Notes under the pieces: model-generated
Databases searched by the model: none
Seen by the model: the letters and a program-made list of their open reading frames with translations, nothing else
What the model was told of the DNA's origin: nothing
Shown here: in pieces, positions 26,027 through 36,930 of the stretch
Layout of the letters: the number at the start of each line of letters is the position of its first letter
How positions within the stretch are numbered: position 1 is the stretch's first letter
Made by a program: the position numbers and the translations under genes
Assembly: GCF_029909975.1 (NCBI RefSeq)
Contig: NZ_CP094516.1
Coordinates: 6,736,501 to 6,800,500 of the forward strand
Reading direction: 5' to 3'
DNA from: Bradyrhizobium sp. ISRA430
Lineage (GTDB): Bacteria > Pseudomonadota > Alphaproteobacteria > Rhizobiales > Xanthobacteraceae
DNA length: 64,000 bases

Positions 26027-26085
26027 GTTAGAGCACGGGAATCATAATCCTGGGGTCGGGGGTTCGAGTCCCTCCCCCGCTACCA
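26027..26085 (+). other. att-like site: 3' fragment of tRNA-Ile(CAU)
   Basis: The 59 bases from GTTAGAGCACGGGA to GCTACCA fold as the 3' part of a tRNA: end of the D stem, an anticodon arm with loop ATCATAA (anticodon CAT), variable loop, T arm with GGGGGTTCGAGTCCCTC, 3' acceptor strand CCCCGCT and ACCA. The matching 5' acceptor strand AGCGGGG and D-loop are absent upstream, so this is not a whole tRNA. Such 3' tRNA duplicates mark the far end of integrated elements. Recombinase genes lie on both sides. Confidence 0.8.
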
Positions 26086-27697
26086 CCTTTCCCCACACTC
26101 CTTTGACTTGGTTGGGATAGGCCATTTCCCCGAGCAGGGCATTTAGCCGGCCTGCTATCTCCACGGCTACACCACCTGGGCGCGCTGGATCGCGGAACAC
26201 AGTGACCGTCTCGACCAGGTCTCTGATGGCTTCGGCGGCCTCTCCGTCGCCTGCACTGGCACCTTTTGCTAGCGCTTCTTCAAGCCGACCGAGTTGCTCC
26301 TCGTATCGTTTGAGGATGGCCGGATGCAGCGCGACTTCCTTCGGGGCGAGCGGTTCACTCTGCAACTCCTCGGATATCCGCTTTCGTTCGGCATCCAGTG
26401 CGGTTGATCGCGGTCCGAGAACAGACGGATCGCCATGTCCTTTTGCAATCGCATCCACCAGTCGTTCGATTTCCCGGTTTAATTGCCCTAGCTGCTGCTC
26501 AAGGCGCTGCCGTTTTGCATTTGATGTAGCTGCGAGGCGCTTCCGCTCCTCTAGATATGTGCGCACGTACTCCGAAAGAACCTTCGGCGCGCGCAATTCG
26601 GTCTTTAGCCCGCTGAGGACTGCACTCTCGACCGTGTCTAAATAGAACGTCTTGGCGTCAGGACACATGCCACTTTCGGTGGCCGCCGAGCAGCGAATCC
26701 GAACGCGCCCCGATTTGTCCCGTCCATTCGTTGCCATACCCGAGCCGCATGAACCGCAACAAGCCAGATAGCATCCGACGGGCCCGACGTTGATGGCTGG
26801 GGTGGCCGTGGCTGCGCTCCCCTTTGCGTTGCTGGGCAGCTGTGAACAACTCTGGACTGACAATTGCAAGATGCGGCACTTCAGCAATCTGCCAGTCACT
26901 CCTCGGATTCGGTCGTGACAGGCGCTTTCCCGAGTCGGGATCTTTCACCATCCTGACCTTGTTCCAGACGAGGCGCCCTACATAAAGCTCGTTCTGCAGA
27001 ATTCCGGCGCCACGCTCAACGTTGCCATTGATAGTTGAAGCATTCCATGCGCGCCCTCGCGGAGGTGATACCCTTTCCTTGTTGAGATCGTGTGCGATCT
27101 CGCGAGGCGTTCGACCGTCCACGTATTCCTGAAAGATGCGCCGGATCACTTGTGCCTCGGCCTCGAGGACGACCCGTTCGCCGCTTTTTCCGGCAACCGC
27201 GGCGTATCCGTATGTCAGGCCACCTCCAGCCAAACCTTGCTTGACCCGCCCTGCTTGGCCACGACGTACCTTGTGAGCGTTGTCTTCACGATAGAGTTGT
27301 CCGACCAAGCCGCGAAGGCCGACCAGCACGGTGTTGACAACACCTTCGTGAACCGCCCGGATCTCGATTCCGAGAAAAGACAGCCGCTTATGGATGCCTG
27401 CGAGATCTTCCATGTCGCGAGAAAGACGATCGAGCGCTTCGACGATTATTACGTCAAAGGATCTCTCCCGCGCTTGGTCCAAATCCGAAGAAGGCCTTCG
27501 CGTCCCATGACTGAGCCACCCGAACGGGCCCGATCCTCATAGGTGCTGATAACGGTTAAGCCTTCCCGTTCGGCATAGCTTTGACAAAGCGAAAGCTGAT
27601 CTTCAATCGAACGTTCATTCTGAAGATCGGATGAGAATCGAGCATAGATCGTCGCTCTCTTCCTTGTCGTCTCTTCGATTGGCGAGCTCTCTTTCAT
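26042..27697 (-). pseudogene. Large serine recombinase, two frameshifts, C-terminus encoded by the tRNA complement
   Basis: Three consecutive frames make one protein. Piece 1 from about 27697: catalytic start RATIYARFSSDLQNERSIED with the nucleophile Ser in YARFSS. Piece 2 (to about 26755): VIIVEALDRLSRDMEDLAGI, then the recombinase domain GLTYGYA and PREIAHDLNKERVSPPRGRA. Piece 3: zinc ribbon CGSCGSGMATNGRD, then C...C and a coiled coil (ERKRLAATSNAKRQRLEQQL). Frame breaks lie near 27485 and 26755. The last codons, EGLEPPTPGL and stop, are read from the reverse complement of the T arm and anticodon arm of the tRNA-Ile fragment, which shows that its element integrated there. Inactive as it stands. 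Confidence 0.85.
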
Positions 27698-28775
27698 GAT
27701 CTTCCCTCGCGGCCACACGAGCAAGTACGCGCGCGAGGCGTAAGATCGCCTTGTCTGGATTCGTCTGCAAGGACAATTTGCGATGTGTGTCCCGCACGAT
27801 TGAACCTCTAGGCCATTGCGCAGCTCAACGAGGTGCACGCACCAGCGCTGGCGGCAATCGATAAGAGGTGGGGGGAAGTGATCATTTCTAGCATCATGCT
27901 CGGATGGTGCCTAAGCGCAACTGTCGCTACGAACTCGTCGTGCAATCGGGTGCCCCGGCGAACAAAAGAGAGGAGCCAACGGCTTCGCTCCCGCCGAAGT
28001 GATGCTGTTGGGCGGCACACCCTTTGCATCTGGCGATTACCTGGATCGAAACCGCCGGGCCCGTCACGAGGAGGACTCCAAGTTATCGATTTCGCTGCCA
28101 GTTCGTCCTGAATGGAATCCGTAGTTAGCCCGTATGATCGAGGCGGTGTTGGAGGACTCAAGTGTCCCTGGACAGGTGGTCGATCCAGGCGAGCGGGACA
28201 TGGTCTCGGCGGTTCTGGCGACGACCAGACTGACCAAAGCATGCTTTTTGCCTGTGTGACCGCTATGGCTCCGACCTATGCGCCTGGAGATTGCGTAAAG
28301 CCGGCGGAACCGGAGGAGAGCAGGCAGCCTGGCCGCGGAGATCTTGCTCGCTTCGTTGCAAATCAGTCTTTAGACATGGATCCGTCCGAGCGGCGACCCC
28401 GTGGTTTCGGTCGGTTCTTCCTGTAGGCGCTGGGCGTCTCCAGCCTCGCCGAGCCGTCGCGCCCGAAGCTTTCGCCTAACCTGGCAGTTCCGCCAGTACG
28501 TGATGGAGTCAAGCTCGGATCCGGAACGATACCATGCGGTCCGGTTACAGCTTCCAAACGGCATCTTGCTCTATGGACCGGACCCACGCGGTCGACACGC
28601 TCGTCGCCGTCCTCCGGAGACCACTTCAGGTTTGACCTGAGCGAATTCGGAGGCCCCCTTCGCCATCAGACGACTGTTTCGATGAGACTGGCGTCGGACC
28701 AAGCGAAGCGCAGCGCGTCGTCGCTGCTGATCTTGGAGCAGATCGATGCCTTTCGCCGGTGCGCGGACCCTTGGC
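27698..28775. other. Long gene-poor stretch
   Basis: About 1.1 kb past the serine recombinase start. Frames up to 144 codons exist on both strands but none has a signal, domain or supported start. One plus-strand piece at about 28138-28245 (IEAVLEDSSVPGQVVDPGER) looks protein-like but stays unidentified. Likely decayed island DNA. Confidence 0.4.
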
Positions 28776-29114
28776 TCACGACCGAAAGGTGGAGGAACTG
28801 ACGGAGATCCACCGGATGGACAGTACAATCCTCTTGCCCTCGTAGCTGCTGAAGGGATCGCAGGCCACATATGAGTAGCGTCCGAGTAATGAGTGTTTTG
28901 CTGCGCTGTCGAGAGCTTGATGTGCGAGACGTCGCATCGCCGTGACCGGCTCGACCAGCGCAATTCGCGGACGTGCATCAGGCTTACGAGCCGACATCCC
29001 CAACGCCGCGAACCGAAGCTCTCGCATTGGTCGTACCCGCTCGATCGATTCTTTGCAAAGATCGTGCGCCCTTATGGGCGAGCTCAGCATCATTCTCGAA
29101 TTCATCGCAAACAA
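28776..29114 (-). pseudogene. N-terminal remnant of a TrpE/PabB-type chorismate-using enzyme
   Basis: Within this frame the segment IALVEPVTAMRRLAHQALDS and AAKHSLLGRYSYVACDPF resembles the N-terminal part of anthranilate synthase component I/aminodeoxychorismate synthase (E-P-x-x-A...L-D-S-A...L-G-R-Y-S-Y-x-A-x-D-P-F). Sense stops shortly after, and the large catalytic chorismate-binding domain is absent. No ribosome binding site or intact start can be shown. Probably a fragment left in the island; assignment rests on about 40 residues. Confidence 0.4.
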
Positions 29115-29978
29115 CGGGTCGATGTCATTACCAAGCTGATCGGCCTTGCGGTTGCGCGCGATCTCGAGCCGGCGTGCATGTGGACGCGTAAGAACGGAGA
29201 GTCTTGTTCTTGGCTGTGAATAGGACGATGCGGCGAACCATGGCTGGCTATGGCTCGTGTGAGATGAAGGCTGATCGCAGGGCTATCATGGCGAATGCGT
29301 AGCCAAACCGTGCGCAGCATATTCAGCTGGAAGAAGTGCTCAAGGCAACTTTTCCGGCAGACCTATCGAGCTGGTAGCAAAGGCCGAACTCCGATCCGAC
29401 GTTGTTCAGCGGGTTAGCGATGCAATAGGGGGTGCTTGCGGAATATTGTGGGACCGAGAACTTTGCGTCTGGTAACCTCACAAGTTTCGCGCGGCTGCGA
29501 CCAGCGCCCATTTCGACAAACCTTAGTATAGGTTTTGCAGCCCATACCATATTGCCCAATTACCTTTGTAGGGTTGAGCACTCGTCAGGTTGTTTGTACT
29601 TTCGATCGACCCTGATCGATGGGGCGGCGCGAGGCCTGAACTGATGCCTTGCTTGAAGTCGTTGCGTTCCAATCAGGTGTGAAGGCGAACATCCTGAGTC
29701 GGACCTTTGGCCGATTGCAAAAGGGCAGGGGCTTTATCTTAAGACACTATTCGAGATCGCGATCAGCGATCAGAACGGCGGAGCCAATATTCATTCGAGC
29801 GACGAGGATGGAGAAGCGGAGGATTGGGCGCGTTATGCTCAGGAACGCGTGAGCTCTTAGAGTAGCCGATAACGCTTCCCTCATACTACGGGCTTTAGCG
29901 CAGTCGCCGCATTGACGATCATTGCCGTAGCGCAAGTTGCTGGCGAATTTGCATCCCCCTCTTGAAATGCGAGTCGAG
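29115..29978. other. Gene-poor stretch upstream of the RND permease
   Basis: Frames here are short (60-80 codons) and carry no recognisable domain. GC content is visibly lower than in the left half of the window. A membrane-fusion partner (NolF-like) would be expected just upstream of a NolG-like permease, but none was found in any frame. Confidence 0.4.
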
Positions 29979-32900
29979 ATGGCATTTACCGAGCTTTTCA
30001 TCAAACGTCCGGTATTGTCGATCGTCGTCAGTTGCCTGATCTTACTGATCGGCTTTCGCGCGGCCACCGTACTGCCGATCCGGCAATATCCCAAACTATC
30101 TAATACGGTCGTCAATATCACGACTTCCTATCCTGGGGCCTCCGCTGACATGATCCAGGGGTTCATCACCACTCCCCTGGAGCAGGCAGTCGCTTCCGCC
30201 GAGGGCGTCGACTACATTAGTTCCTCATCGGTGCTCGGTACCTCCACGATTCAAGTCTACATCAAGCTCAATTTTGATCCCAACGAAGCGCTCACCGAGG
30301 TGCTCTCCAAGGTCAACTCAGTCAAATACTTAATCCCGAAGGAATCAAACGATCCGGTCGTCACTAAGTCGACCGGTCAGGCCACCGCTGTCATGTATAT
30401 CGCCTTTTCCAGCGAGGAACTGGCGGCCAGCGCGATCTCCGACTACCTCTCGCGCGTTGTGCAACCCGTTATGTCAACCGTCGACGGCGTCGCAGCGGCA
30501 GACATCCTGGGCGGCCAGAGTTTTGCGATGCGGCTATGGCTCGATACCGCGAAAATGGCAGGGCACGGCGTGTCGCCGGCTGAAGTTTCGGCTGCAATCG
30601 CCGCTAACAACTTCCAGGCCGCGGCCGGCCAGACCAAGGGCTATTTCACTATCTCCGATGTCACGGCAAACACGGATCTGCGGAGTGTCGATGACTTCAA
30701 GCGCATGATCGTCAAATCCAATGACGGGGGCTTTGTGCGCATGGAGGACATTGCGATAGTCGAGCTTGCCGCGCAGACCACAGACACTAGCGTCGCAATG
30801 AACGGCGAGCACGCGGTCTTTATCGGCGTTCGGGCAAGCCCGCAAGGCAATCCGCTAAACATAGCGCGAGGCGTTCGGGCGCTGTTTCCAGAAATGGAGC
30901 GTAACCTGCCGCCGTCACTGAAGATGAAAGTGGCCTACGACTCCACCAAATTCATTCAATCGTCGCTCGATGAAGTGGAGAAGACGCTCATCGAGGCCGT
31001 AGTGATCGTTGTGGTGGTAATCTTCCTATTCCTGGCCTCGCTGCGGTCGGTCATCATTCCTGTGGTCACTATTCCGTTCTCGCTCGTTGGTGTCTGCAGC
31101 ATGATGCTGGCGCTGGGGTTTTCATTCAATCTCCTGACTTTCCTTGCGATGGTTCTCGCAATCGGTCTCGTGGTCGATGACGCGATCGTTGTGGTAGAGA
31201 ACATTCATCGCCATTTAGAAGAAGGTGCGCCGCCTCTACAGGCTGCTATAAGGGGCGCGCGCGAGATCGTCGGCCCTGTTGTCTCCATGACGATTACCTT
31301 GGCTGCGGTATATGCCCCAGTCGGGTTTCTCGGCGGCCTCACTGGTGCGCTGTTCCGCGAGTTCGCGTTTACGCTAGCGGGAGCGGTGATCGTGTCGGGC
31401 GTGATCGCTTTGACGCTGTCGCCGATGATGTGCTCGGTCTTCCTGAGGCGCGCTGAGGAGGGGCGGTTTGCAAGATTTGTGAACCGCGGCTTCAGCACCA
31501 TGACACGATGGTACGGCCGCAAGCTCGACCGCTCGCTCGACTATCGTCCGATTACCGGCCTGTTTGCGCTGACCATGCTGGGCCTCGTCGGCTTTCTCTA
31601 TATGAACACTTCCAAGGAACTCGCACCCGAGGAGGATCAAGGTATCGTATTCGCTCTAACCAAGGCGCCGAGATACGCCAATATCGACTACCTCAACTAT
31701 TACGGCGCCAAGCTCGAACACGCGTTGCAGAAATTTCCAGAGACTGATTTGAGCTTTGTGCTCAATGGCGTTGGCGGCCAGCAGAGTGGCATGGCCGGAA
31801 TGTTGCTCAAGGCATGGGACGAGCGCAAGCGATCATCGATCGTGCTAAAGTCCCTTGTCCAGGCCGAGCTGTCCAAAATCGAAGGCATCAACGCGTTTGC
31901 CTTTAGCTTGCCGCCACTTCCGGGCGGTTCGGATGGCCTACCAGTGCAAATGGTGATCAATTCGACGCTTGGCTTCCAATCCATCTACGAGCAGATGTCG
32001 AAGCTGAAGGAAGCCGCGCGGAAGAGCGGTCTGTTCATGGTGAGCGACTCCGACCTCGAGTTCAACCAGCCGGTGGTACGAATCAAGGTTGATCGATCCA
32101 AGGCCAACGAGCTTGGCATCACCATGCAGACCATCGGAAACGCGCTCGCCACCTTACTTGGCGGAAACTACGTCAACCGCTTCAATTTGCAGGGCCGCTC
32201 CTACCAGGTGATCCCCCAGGTGCCACGCGAGGAACGCCTGGCGCCGCAAGCAATCGGGAGCTATTATGTGAAGACTGCGGCGGGCTCGATGCTCCCGCTG
32301 TCCACCGTAGTCTCCATCGAGACTGCAACCGATCCGAACGCGCTCACCCACTACAACCAGCTCAACTGCGCGACCTTTCAGGCTGTGCCGATGCCCGGCG
32401 TCACAATCGGTCAGGCTGTGGACTTCCTGGAAGCGGAGGCGAAGAAACTGCCCGCAGGCTTCAGCCACGACTTCCTTGCCGACGCGCGCCAATATGTGCA
32501 CGAGGGCAACCAACTGGCCATTGCCTTTGCATTTGCACTTATAATCATATTCTTGGTGCTCGCGGCACAGTTCGAAAGTCTGCGCGATCCCCTCATCATC
32601 CTAATCAGCGTGCCGATGGCAATCGTCGGCGCCTTGATCCCGCCATTCTTTGGCTGGGCGACGATGAACATCTACACCCAGATCGGACTGTTGACACTGG
32701 TCGGGTTGATTTCCAAGCACGGCATCCTGATGGTTGAATTCGCCAATGAGCTGCAGCTCAAGGAGAGACTTGACCGTCGCTCGGCTATAGAGATGGCGGC
32801 GCGTGTCCGACTGCGTCCAATCTTGATGACCACTGCGGCGATGATCACGGGCTTCATACCCTTGATGACCGCAACGGGAGCTGGCGCCGCGAGTCGCTTC

Positions 32901-33083
32901 TCGATCGGGCTCGTGCTCGTCGCGGGCATGTCTGTGGGCACGCTGTTCACGCTCTTCGTGCTGCCGGCGGTCTATGTCGCGATCGCGTCCGATCATCGTG
33001 CCGATGCGAGCTCCGGCCGCGCGAAGATCGCTGCCGAGCTCGACCTCAGCGGCGCTGCTGATGCCCAGATGGCCAAGCAATGA
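29979..33083 (+). CDS. nolG: RND family efflux permease, NolG/HAE1-like
   Basis: 1034 residues from MAFTELFIKRPVLSIVVSCL (the upstream ATGs at 29937 and 29967 are possible but do not fit the family start). It has the RND layout: first helix, large periplasmic loop, helices 2-6 with the proton-relay Asp pair in GLVVDDAIVVVENI, second loop, helices 7-12 (IAFAFALIIIFLVLAAQFES, LISKHGILMVEFANELQ). It resembles hydrophobe/amphiphile exporters and the rhizobial NolG of the nolFGHI set, proposed to export nodulation-related compounds. No membrane-fusion gene or outer-membrane channel is adjacent. Its place in the symbiosis region supports the NolG name, but the symbol is given with moderate confidence. 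Confidence 0.75.
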   Translation: MAFTELFIKRPVLSIVVSCLILLIGFRAATVLPIRQYPKLSNTVVNITTSYPGASADMIQGFITTPLEQAVASAEGVDYISSSSVLGTSTIQVYIKLNFDPNEALTEVLSKVNSVKYLIPKESNDPVVTKSTGQATAVMYIAFSSEELAASAISDYLSRVVQPVMSTVDGVAAADILGGQSFAMRLWLDTAKMAGHGVSPAEVSAAIAANNFQAAAGQTKGYFTISDVTANTDLRSVDDFKRMIVKSNDGGFVRMEDIAIVELAAQTTDTSVAMNGEHAVFIGVRASPQGNPLNIARGVRALFPEMERNLPPSLKMKVAYDSTKFIQSSLDEVEKTLIEAVVIVVVVIFLFLASLRSVIIPVVTIPFSLVGVCSMMLALGFSFNLLTFLAMVLAIGLVVDDAIVVVENIHRHLEEGAPPLQAAIRGAREIVGPVVSMTITLAAVYAPVGFLGGLTGALFREFAFTLAGAVIVSGVIALTLSPMMCSVFLRRAEEGRFARFVNRGFSTMTRWYGRKLDRSLDYRPITGLFALTMLGLVGFLYMNTSKELAPEEDQGIVFALTKAPRYANIDYLNYYGAKLEHALQKFPETDLSFVLNGVGGQQSGMAGMLLKAWDERKRSSIVLKSLVQAELSKIEGINAFAFSLPPLPGGSDGLPVQMVINSTLGFQSIYEQMSKLKEAARKSGLFMVSDSDLEFNQPVVRIKVDRSKANELGITMQTIGNALATLLGGNYVNRFNLQGRSYQVIPQVPREERLAPQAIGSYYVKTAAGSMLPLSTVVSIETATDPNALTHYNQLNCATFQAVPMPGVTIGQAVDFLEAEAKKLPAGFSHDFLADARQYVHEGNQLAIAFAFALIIIFLVLAAQFESLRDPLIILISVPMAIVGALIPPFFGWATMNIYTQIGLLTLVGLISKHGILMVEFANELQLKERLDRRSAIEMAARVRLRPILMTTAAMITGFIPLMTATGAGAASRFSIGLVLVAGMSVGTLFTLFVLPAVYVAIASDHRADASSGRAKIAAELDLSGAADAQMAKQ

Positions 33084-33799
33084 TGAAAAAATCAATCCAG
33101 GTTCGCTCAGTGTGGTACGCGAAGGAGCCTGCGACCGCTTCACGCTCCCTTACGCATCGAGATCTTCACGCCGGTGGTGCCGAGCTTGGCGACCATCAGG
33201 TGCTCGGCGAAGAGCAACGTCGGTGATACGCGGCTGCTAAGGTGAATTGTACCGGACTTCACGGCAGCGGAGCGCGAAAGCTCGACCTCGCCGGGGGAAG
33301 TAGAATTCATACTCTCCTGTAAGAGATGGCGTTGCCACTTATGCCAAGGGCTCTTGAAGGACAGCTATTTGCTTCCGTCTGACGCGCGTCCGCGTTGCTA
33401 CCTAAAAAAGGTAACGCTGGTTTGAACCGCCTTAGGATTGATCGACACGAGTTCAATTCCGTGGACGAACGCGTCGAGGACGGTCGTTGTCATGAACCCC
33501 CCGCATACATGACCGACGCACTTACGGCTTTCGACACGAAAAACCATTGATCGACAAACCGAACAACAGACTGACACGTAATGGCTGAGTGATCGTAGTC
33601 AGGTACTGGGAAAAGCAGCACCGCTTCTATTGTACGACCGAAGTTGAGAGTAGGACCAACTGCTGAACCTCTGCAGTTGGGGACGGCCACTGCCGTTGTG
33701 ACGGCGGTGGAGCTGGTAAGCGAATGGTCAGACTCTGCCGCAATCCTGATGACCAATGGCGACGCTGGTTCCCTGACGCGTGACCCGACGCCTCCGGCG
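33084..33799. other. Gene-poor stretch after the RND permease
   Basis: About 700 bases. The only protein-like piece is a minus-strand run at about 33400-33492 (MTTTVLDAFVHGIELVSINP then KAVQTSVTFFR, stop), about 31 residues with no known family. Nothing else recognised. Confidence 0.35.
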
Positions 33800-34590
33800 T
33801 GGGAAACTTAAGGAAATGCCTGGGTTTGAGGCTGCTATGCGGTTCTGGCCGCAACGACGTGTTTTGCGGCCTTTGTAAATGGAGCCATCGACAACGGCTT
33901 TTCGTCGCTCACTGTATCCCTTCCGCTGGTGTTCTACATCAATCGGATTCTCAACTCCGCCATTGTGATCATTGCTTCCCGTTTACGTCCTCCTCGTCAA
34001 TCTGAAGGCGTGCCGATGGTTGGAGACGAGTGTTTCCCGTGTTGCCTGTCTTGCCAGGCGTTGCGCCCGGCGGCCATGCCTTGACCTCGCTCCAGCCGGA
34101 CTGGATCAAATTCGCCACCTACACGATCATTTTGCCCGGTGATCCTGCTGCAAGCTGCGGGTTGACGCCGCCCTATCGAAGCAAGTTGGCTGATCCGCCT
34201 GCCATTCGGGTGGATGCTGGGTATCCTCTCGTTCGGTGACGACTACCTCCGGGCCGTCCGTTAGCGATGCGGTTTGACAATCAGGGCCTGGTTAAACACG
34301 AATTTCGCGCCGGCCTAGCCCTGGTTCGCGTGGCGGAATCCAGCGTGACCGCCTTCGTCTATTATCACCTCGGCTTGTTCCCGAATGCGGCAGCTCGCTC
34401 TATGTTTTTATACGTAGTGTCACGCTCGACATCGTGCTGGGGGCATACCGCATGCGCCAGCTTGATCCGGACATATTTTGACGCATCTGCATGAGCTTTG
34501 ATGCGGGCGTCGGTTCACTGGTGCTGATCGAGCTCGATCTAGTGCAGAGCGCCTGGGCTTTTAACGTGAGGGGGCGGCGATACTGATGGA
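33800..34590 (+). pseudogene. TauE/SafE-type membrane permease, shattered
   Basis: A ~250-residue permease can be rebuilt only by repeated frame changes: TTCFAAFVNGAIDNGFSSLT, VSLPLVFYINRILNS, then VFPVLPVLPGVAPGGHALTS, LQPDWIKFATYTIILP, NQGLVKHEFRAGLALVRVAE, SSVTAFVYYHLGLFP and FDAGVGSLVLIELDLVQSAW. The G-x-G-F-S-S-L-T-V-x-L and E-F-R-A-G-L-A pieces are typical of TauE/SafE (DUF81) proteins, exporters of sulfite or related anions. At least five shifts or stops occur, so it is long dead. Its pieces remain in the correct order over about 0.8 kb. Confidence 0.65.
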
Positions 34591-35474
34591 TCTGTGCCTG
34601 CTACACTTGCTCCTTACCACCCAAAGTCCGATTTGGTCATCGCGACGGTCTCGGCGAACTGGGAAGATAAGCGCTTGAACGATGCCGGCGGGCACCTCGG
34701 TATCGAATGCGCGCGCGCAGTGGACCTAAGCGACGCCGCCCTCTTCCGCGGCGCTAATAATGGCATAGAAATCTGGTTGATTGCTCCAAGACAGCCCAGC
34801 GCACCGGCGCCCGGAATTCGGGATCCCAGGACAGCCCTAAACTTTTGAAATTGTCGCCAAGTCACTCGCCGCAGCTGTGGTTGCCGCGGCAAGCGCTAGT
34901 TCAGACAAACGGATGACTCGAGACACGGCACAGCGAGCGCGGCGCAGGGAGCTTTCTGGCCGCCGGAAACCAGGAATAATTCAATATAAAGGTATCGGGC
35001 CACATTGACGGCTTGCGCGTGATAACGGTCTTGTATTGATCTCGTGAGTCAGCGCCGTTACTTGCGATGAGAACTCCCGATTTTGCAAAAGCTGTCGGAA
35101 AACCTAGAGCGGTGTTCGCGCCAAGTACACAGTGGCGTCGGGGGTGCCGTTGGCTTTGCAGGGTTTGTAGGCTTTGCGACAAAGCCATAGTGAGCGTTGC
35201 GCCTCCGGTTGTCGCAGACCAGCAAAAGTTGTCGCCCCTCTTATGGCTAGCTCATCCGGGAAGGATCACCCGAAACACCGAATCCACGGGCTCGACGATC
35301 ACCCCAATTTGTCGCTCGCCCTGTGACGTAGTCCAGTTTTTGTGACGGCATTGCATTTGCAGGGATACAGAATGTCAACTTGAGGCCAACATCGTCGAGC
35401 CGTGGGCCGCTTGCAGCCGACGCACGCAGGATGAGGGGCGCCGCGCTCACGAGCCCGTTCTCTCAGGAGCGCCC
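34591..35474. other. Gene-poor stretch upstream of the MFS transporter
   Basis: About 880 bases. An 84-codon plus frame at 34594-34848 starts MPATLAPYHPKSDLVIATVS but shows no domain and no ribosome binding site. Nothing else recognisable; probably remnant DNA. Confidence 0.35.
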
Positions 35475-36617
35475 GTGATACCATCTGCCAATTGGTCTGC
35501 CGGCCTGCTTGGGACGCGGCTCGCATTTTTTGTGGCCGGATTCGGCCTCGCGGCATGGGCGCCTTTGGTGCCACTCGCCAAGGAGCGGCTCGCGGTGGAT
35601 GACCGCATGCTTGGTCTTCTTCTGCTCTGTCTCGGAACGGGATCCGTCGTCGCTATGCTTTTGACCAGCGTGTCGAATGCGCGGTACGGCAGCAGGCCCA
35701 TTATCCTCGCGGGTGGACTTGGACTCGCGATCATCCTGCCGTGGCTTGCAATTGCCGACACACCTCTCGGGCTCGGTGCCACGCTGTTTGCTTTCGGCGT
35801 TTCACTCGGCTCGATCGATGTAGCCATGAACATTCATGCGATTGACTTGGAGCGCGCCACCGGCCGTCCATTGATGTCTGGCTTCCACGCCCAGTACAGC
35901 ATTGGGGAATTCACCGGCTCTGCCGCCGTGACCTCGTTCCTCTCGCTACAGCTTGGCGCGCGTTCTTCGACGTTGGTCTGCTCAGCGGTAATGACGATCG
36001 CGATTGTGTCGGCCTGGCCGGGCTTGCTCGCGACGGGTTCGAGGCAGCAGGGGCCATTGTTTGTCTTGCCTCATCGCAGTGTGTTGCTAATAGCTGTGCT
36101 CGCGGCTATTACCTTTCTTGTCGAAGGTGCAATGCTCGATTGGAGCGCTTTGCTTCTCGTTGGGCGAAATCTTCTCGCGGAGGCGCACGGGGGCATCGGT
36201 TGTATGCTCTTTTCAATCGCAATGACCGCAGGGCGTCTCAGCGGAGATGCCGTGGTGGCGCGAATCGGGGACCGTGCCACATTGATGCTTGGGACACTGC
36301 CGATCGTGACAGGCTTCTTGGCTGTGGTGGCCGCGCCCGTCGCGTTGATTGCTATGGTGGGGTTCCTGCTTATTGGATTGGGTATTTCAAATGTTGTACC
36401 CGTACTGTGTCGCTGTGCCGGCAAACAGAAAGTGATGCCAGCAGGCGTTGCGATCGCGGTCATCACGACAGGCGGCTACGCGGGTATACTCGTCGGGCCC
36501 GCTGGCGTCGGGCTCGTCGCCTACATCTTTGGCTTGCCCTTGGCGTTCGCGATGTTAGGCGCGCTCATGTCCATCGTTACGCTGTCGGCGAGGATGATAA
36601 TGACAGACCATCGTTAA
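35475..36617 (+). CDS. Major facilitator superfamily transporter
   Basis: 380 residues from a GTG with AGGAG five bases ahead. About 12 hydrophobic helices, the first GLLGTRLAFFVAGFGLAAWA. Segments GASLGSIDVAMNIHAI (here FGVSLGSIDVAMNIHAIDLE), SGFHAQYSIGEFTGSA and AMLDWSALLL are those of the small MFS subfamily related to YbjJ-like permeases. These are often fucose- or drug-transporter-like, substrate unknown. Lies upstream of, and convergent with, the nolK-noeL pair. It looks intact. The following 36618-36930 stretch holds no gene or clear signal. Confidence 0.75.
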   Translation: MIPSANWSAGLLGTRLAFFVAGFGLAAWAPLVPLAKERLAVDDRMLGLLLLCLGTGSVVAMLLTSVSNARYGSRPIILAGGLGLAIILPWLAIADTPLGLGATLFAFGVSLGSIDVAMNIHAIDLERATGRPLMSGFHAQYSIGEFTGSAAVTSFLSLQLGARSSTLVCSAVMTIAIVSAWPGLLATGSRQQGPLFVLPHRSVLLIAVLAAITFLVEGAMLDWSALLLVGRNLLAEAHGGIGCMLFSIAMTAGRLSGDAVVARIGDRATLMLGTLPIVTGFLAVVAAPVALIAMVGFLLIGLGISNVVPVLCRCAGKQKVMPAGVAIAVITTGGYAGILVGPAGVGLVAYIFGLPLAFAMLGALMSIVTLSARMIMTDHR

Positions 36618-36930
36618 CCCTTTGTCGAGAGGAAAGGGACACCAGCACGATTCCGGCTAATGACGGTCCCCGGTCGGCGTTTAGCGGCTTAGAGTCGATG
36701 AGCTCTCAACTTGGTGGCAGCAAGTTTCGATCATGGCCATTCTCCTTTTCCTGCAAGTGGTTGGCCACCTCGTAGCTAGGATACGGCGCGTCACTCGGGT
36801 TCTTGACGTCCGACTGAGCTTGGTTGTTGACAATGAACGCTTGTCACGTGCGAAGCAAAGTAGGTCGTTACGTGAGCGGCAAGTCCGCTAGGCTGGACAT
36901 TCACCGCCGATTGATACCTAGGATTGGCCG

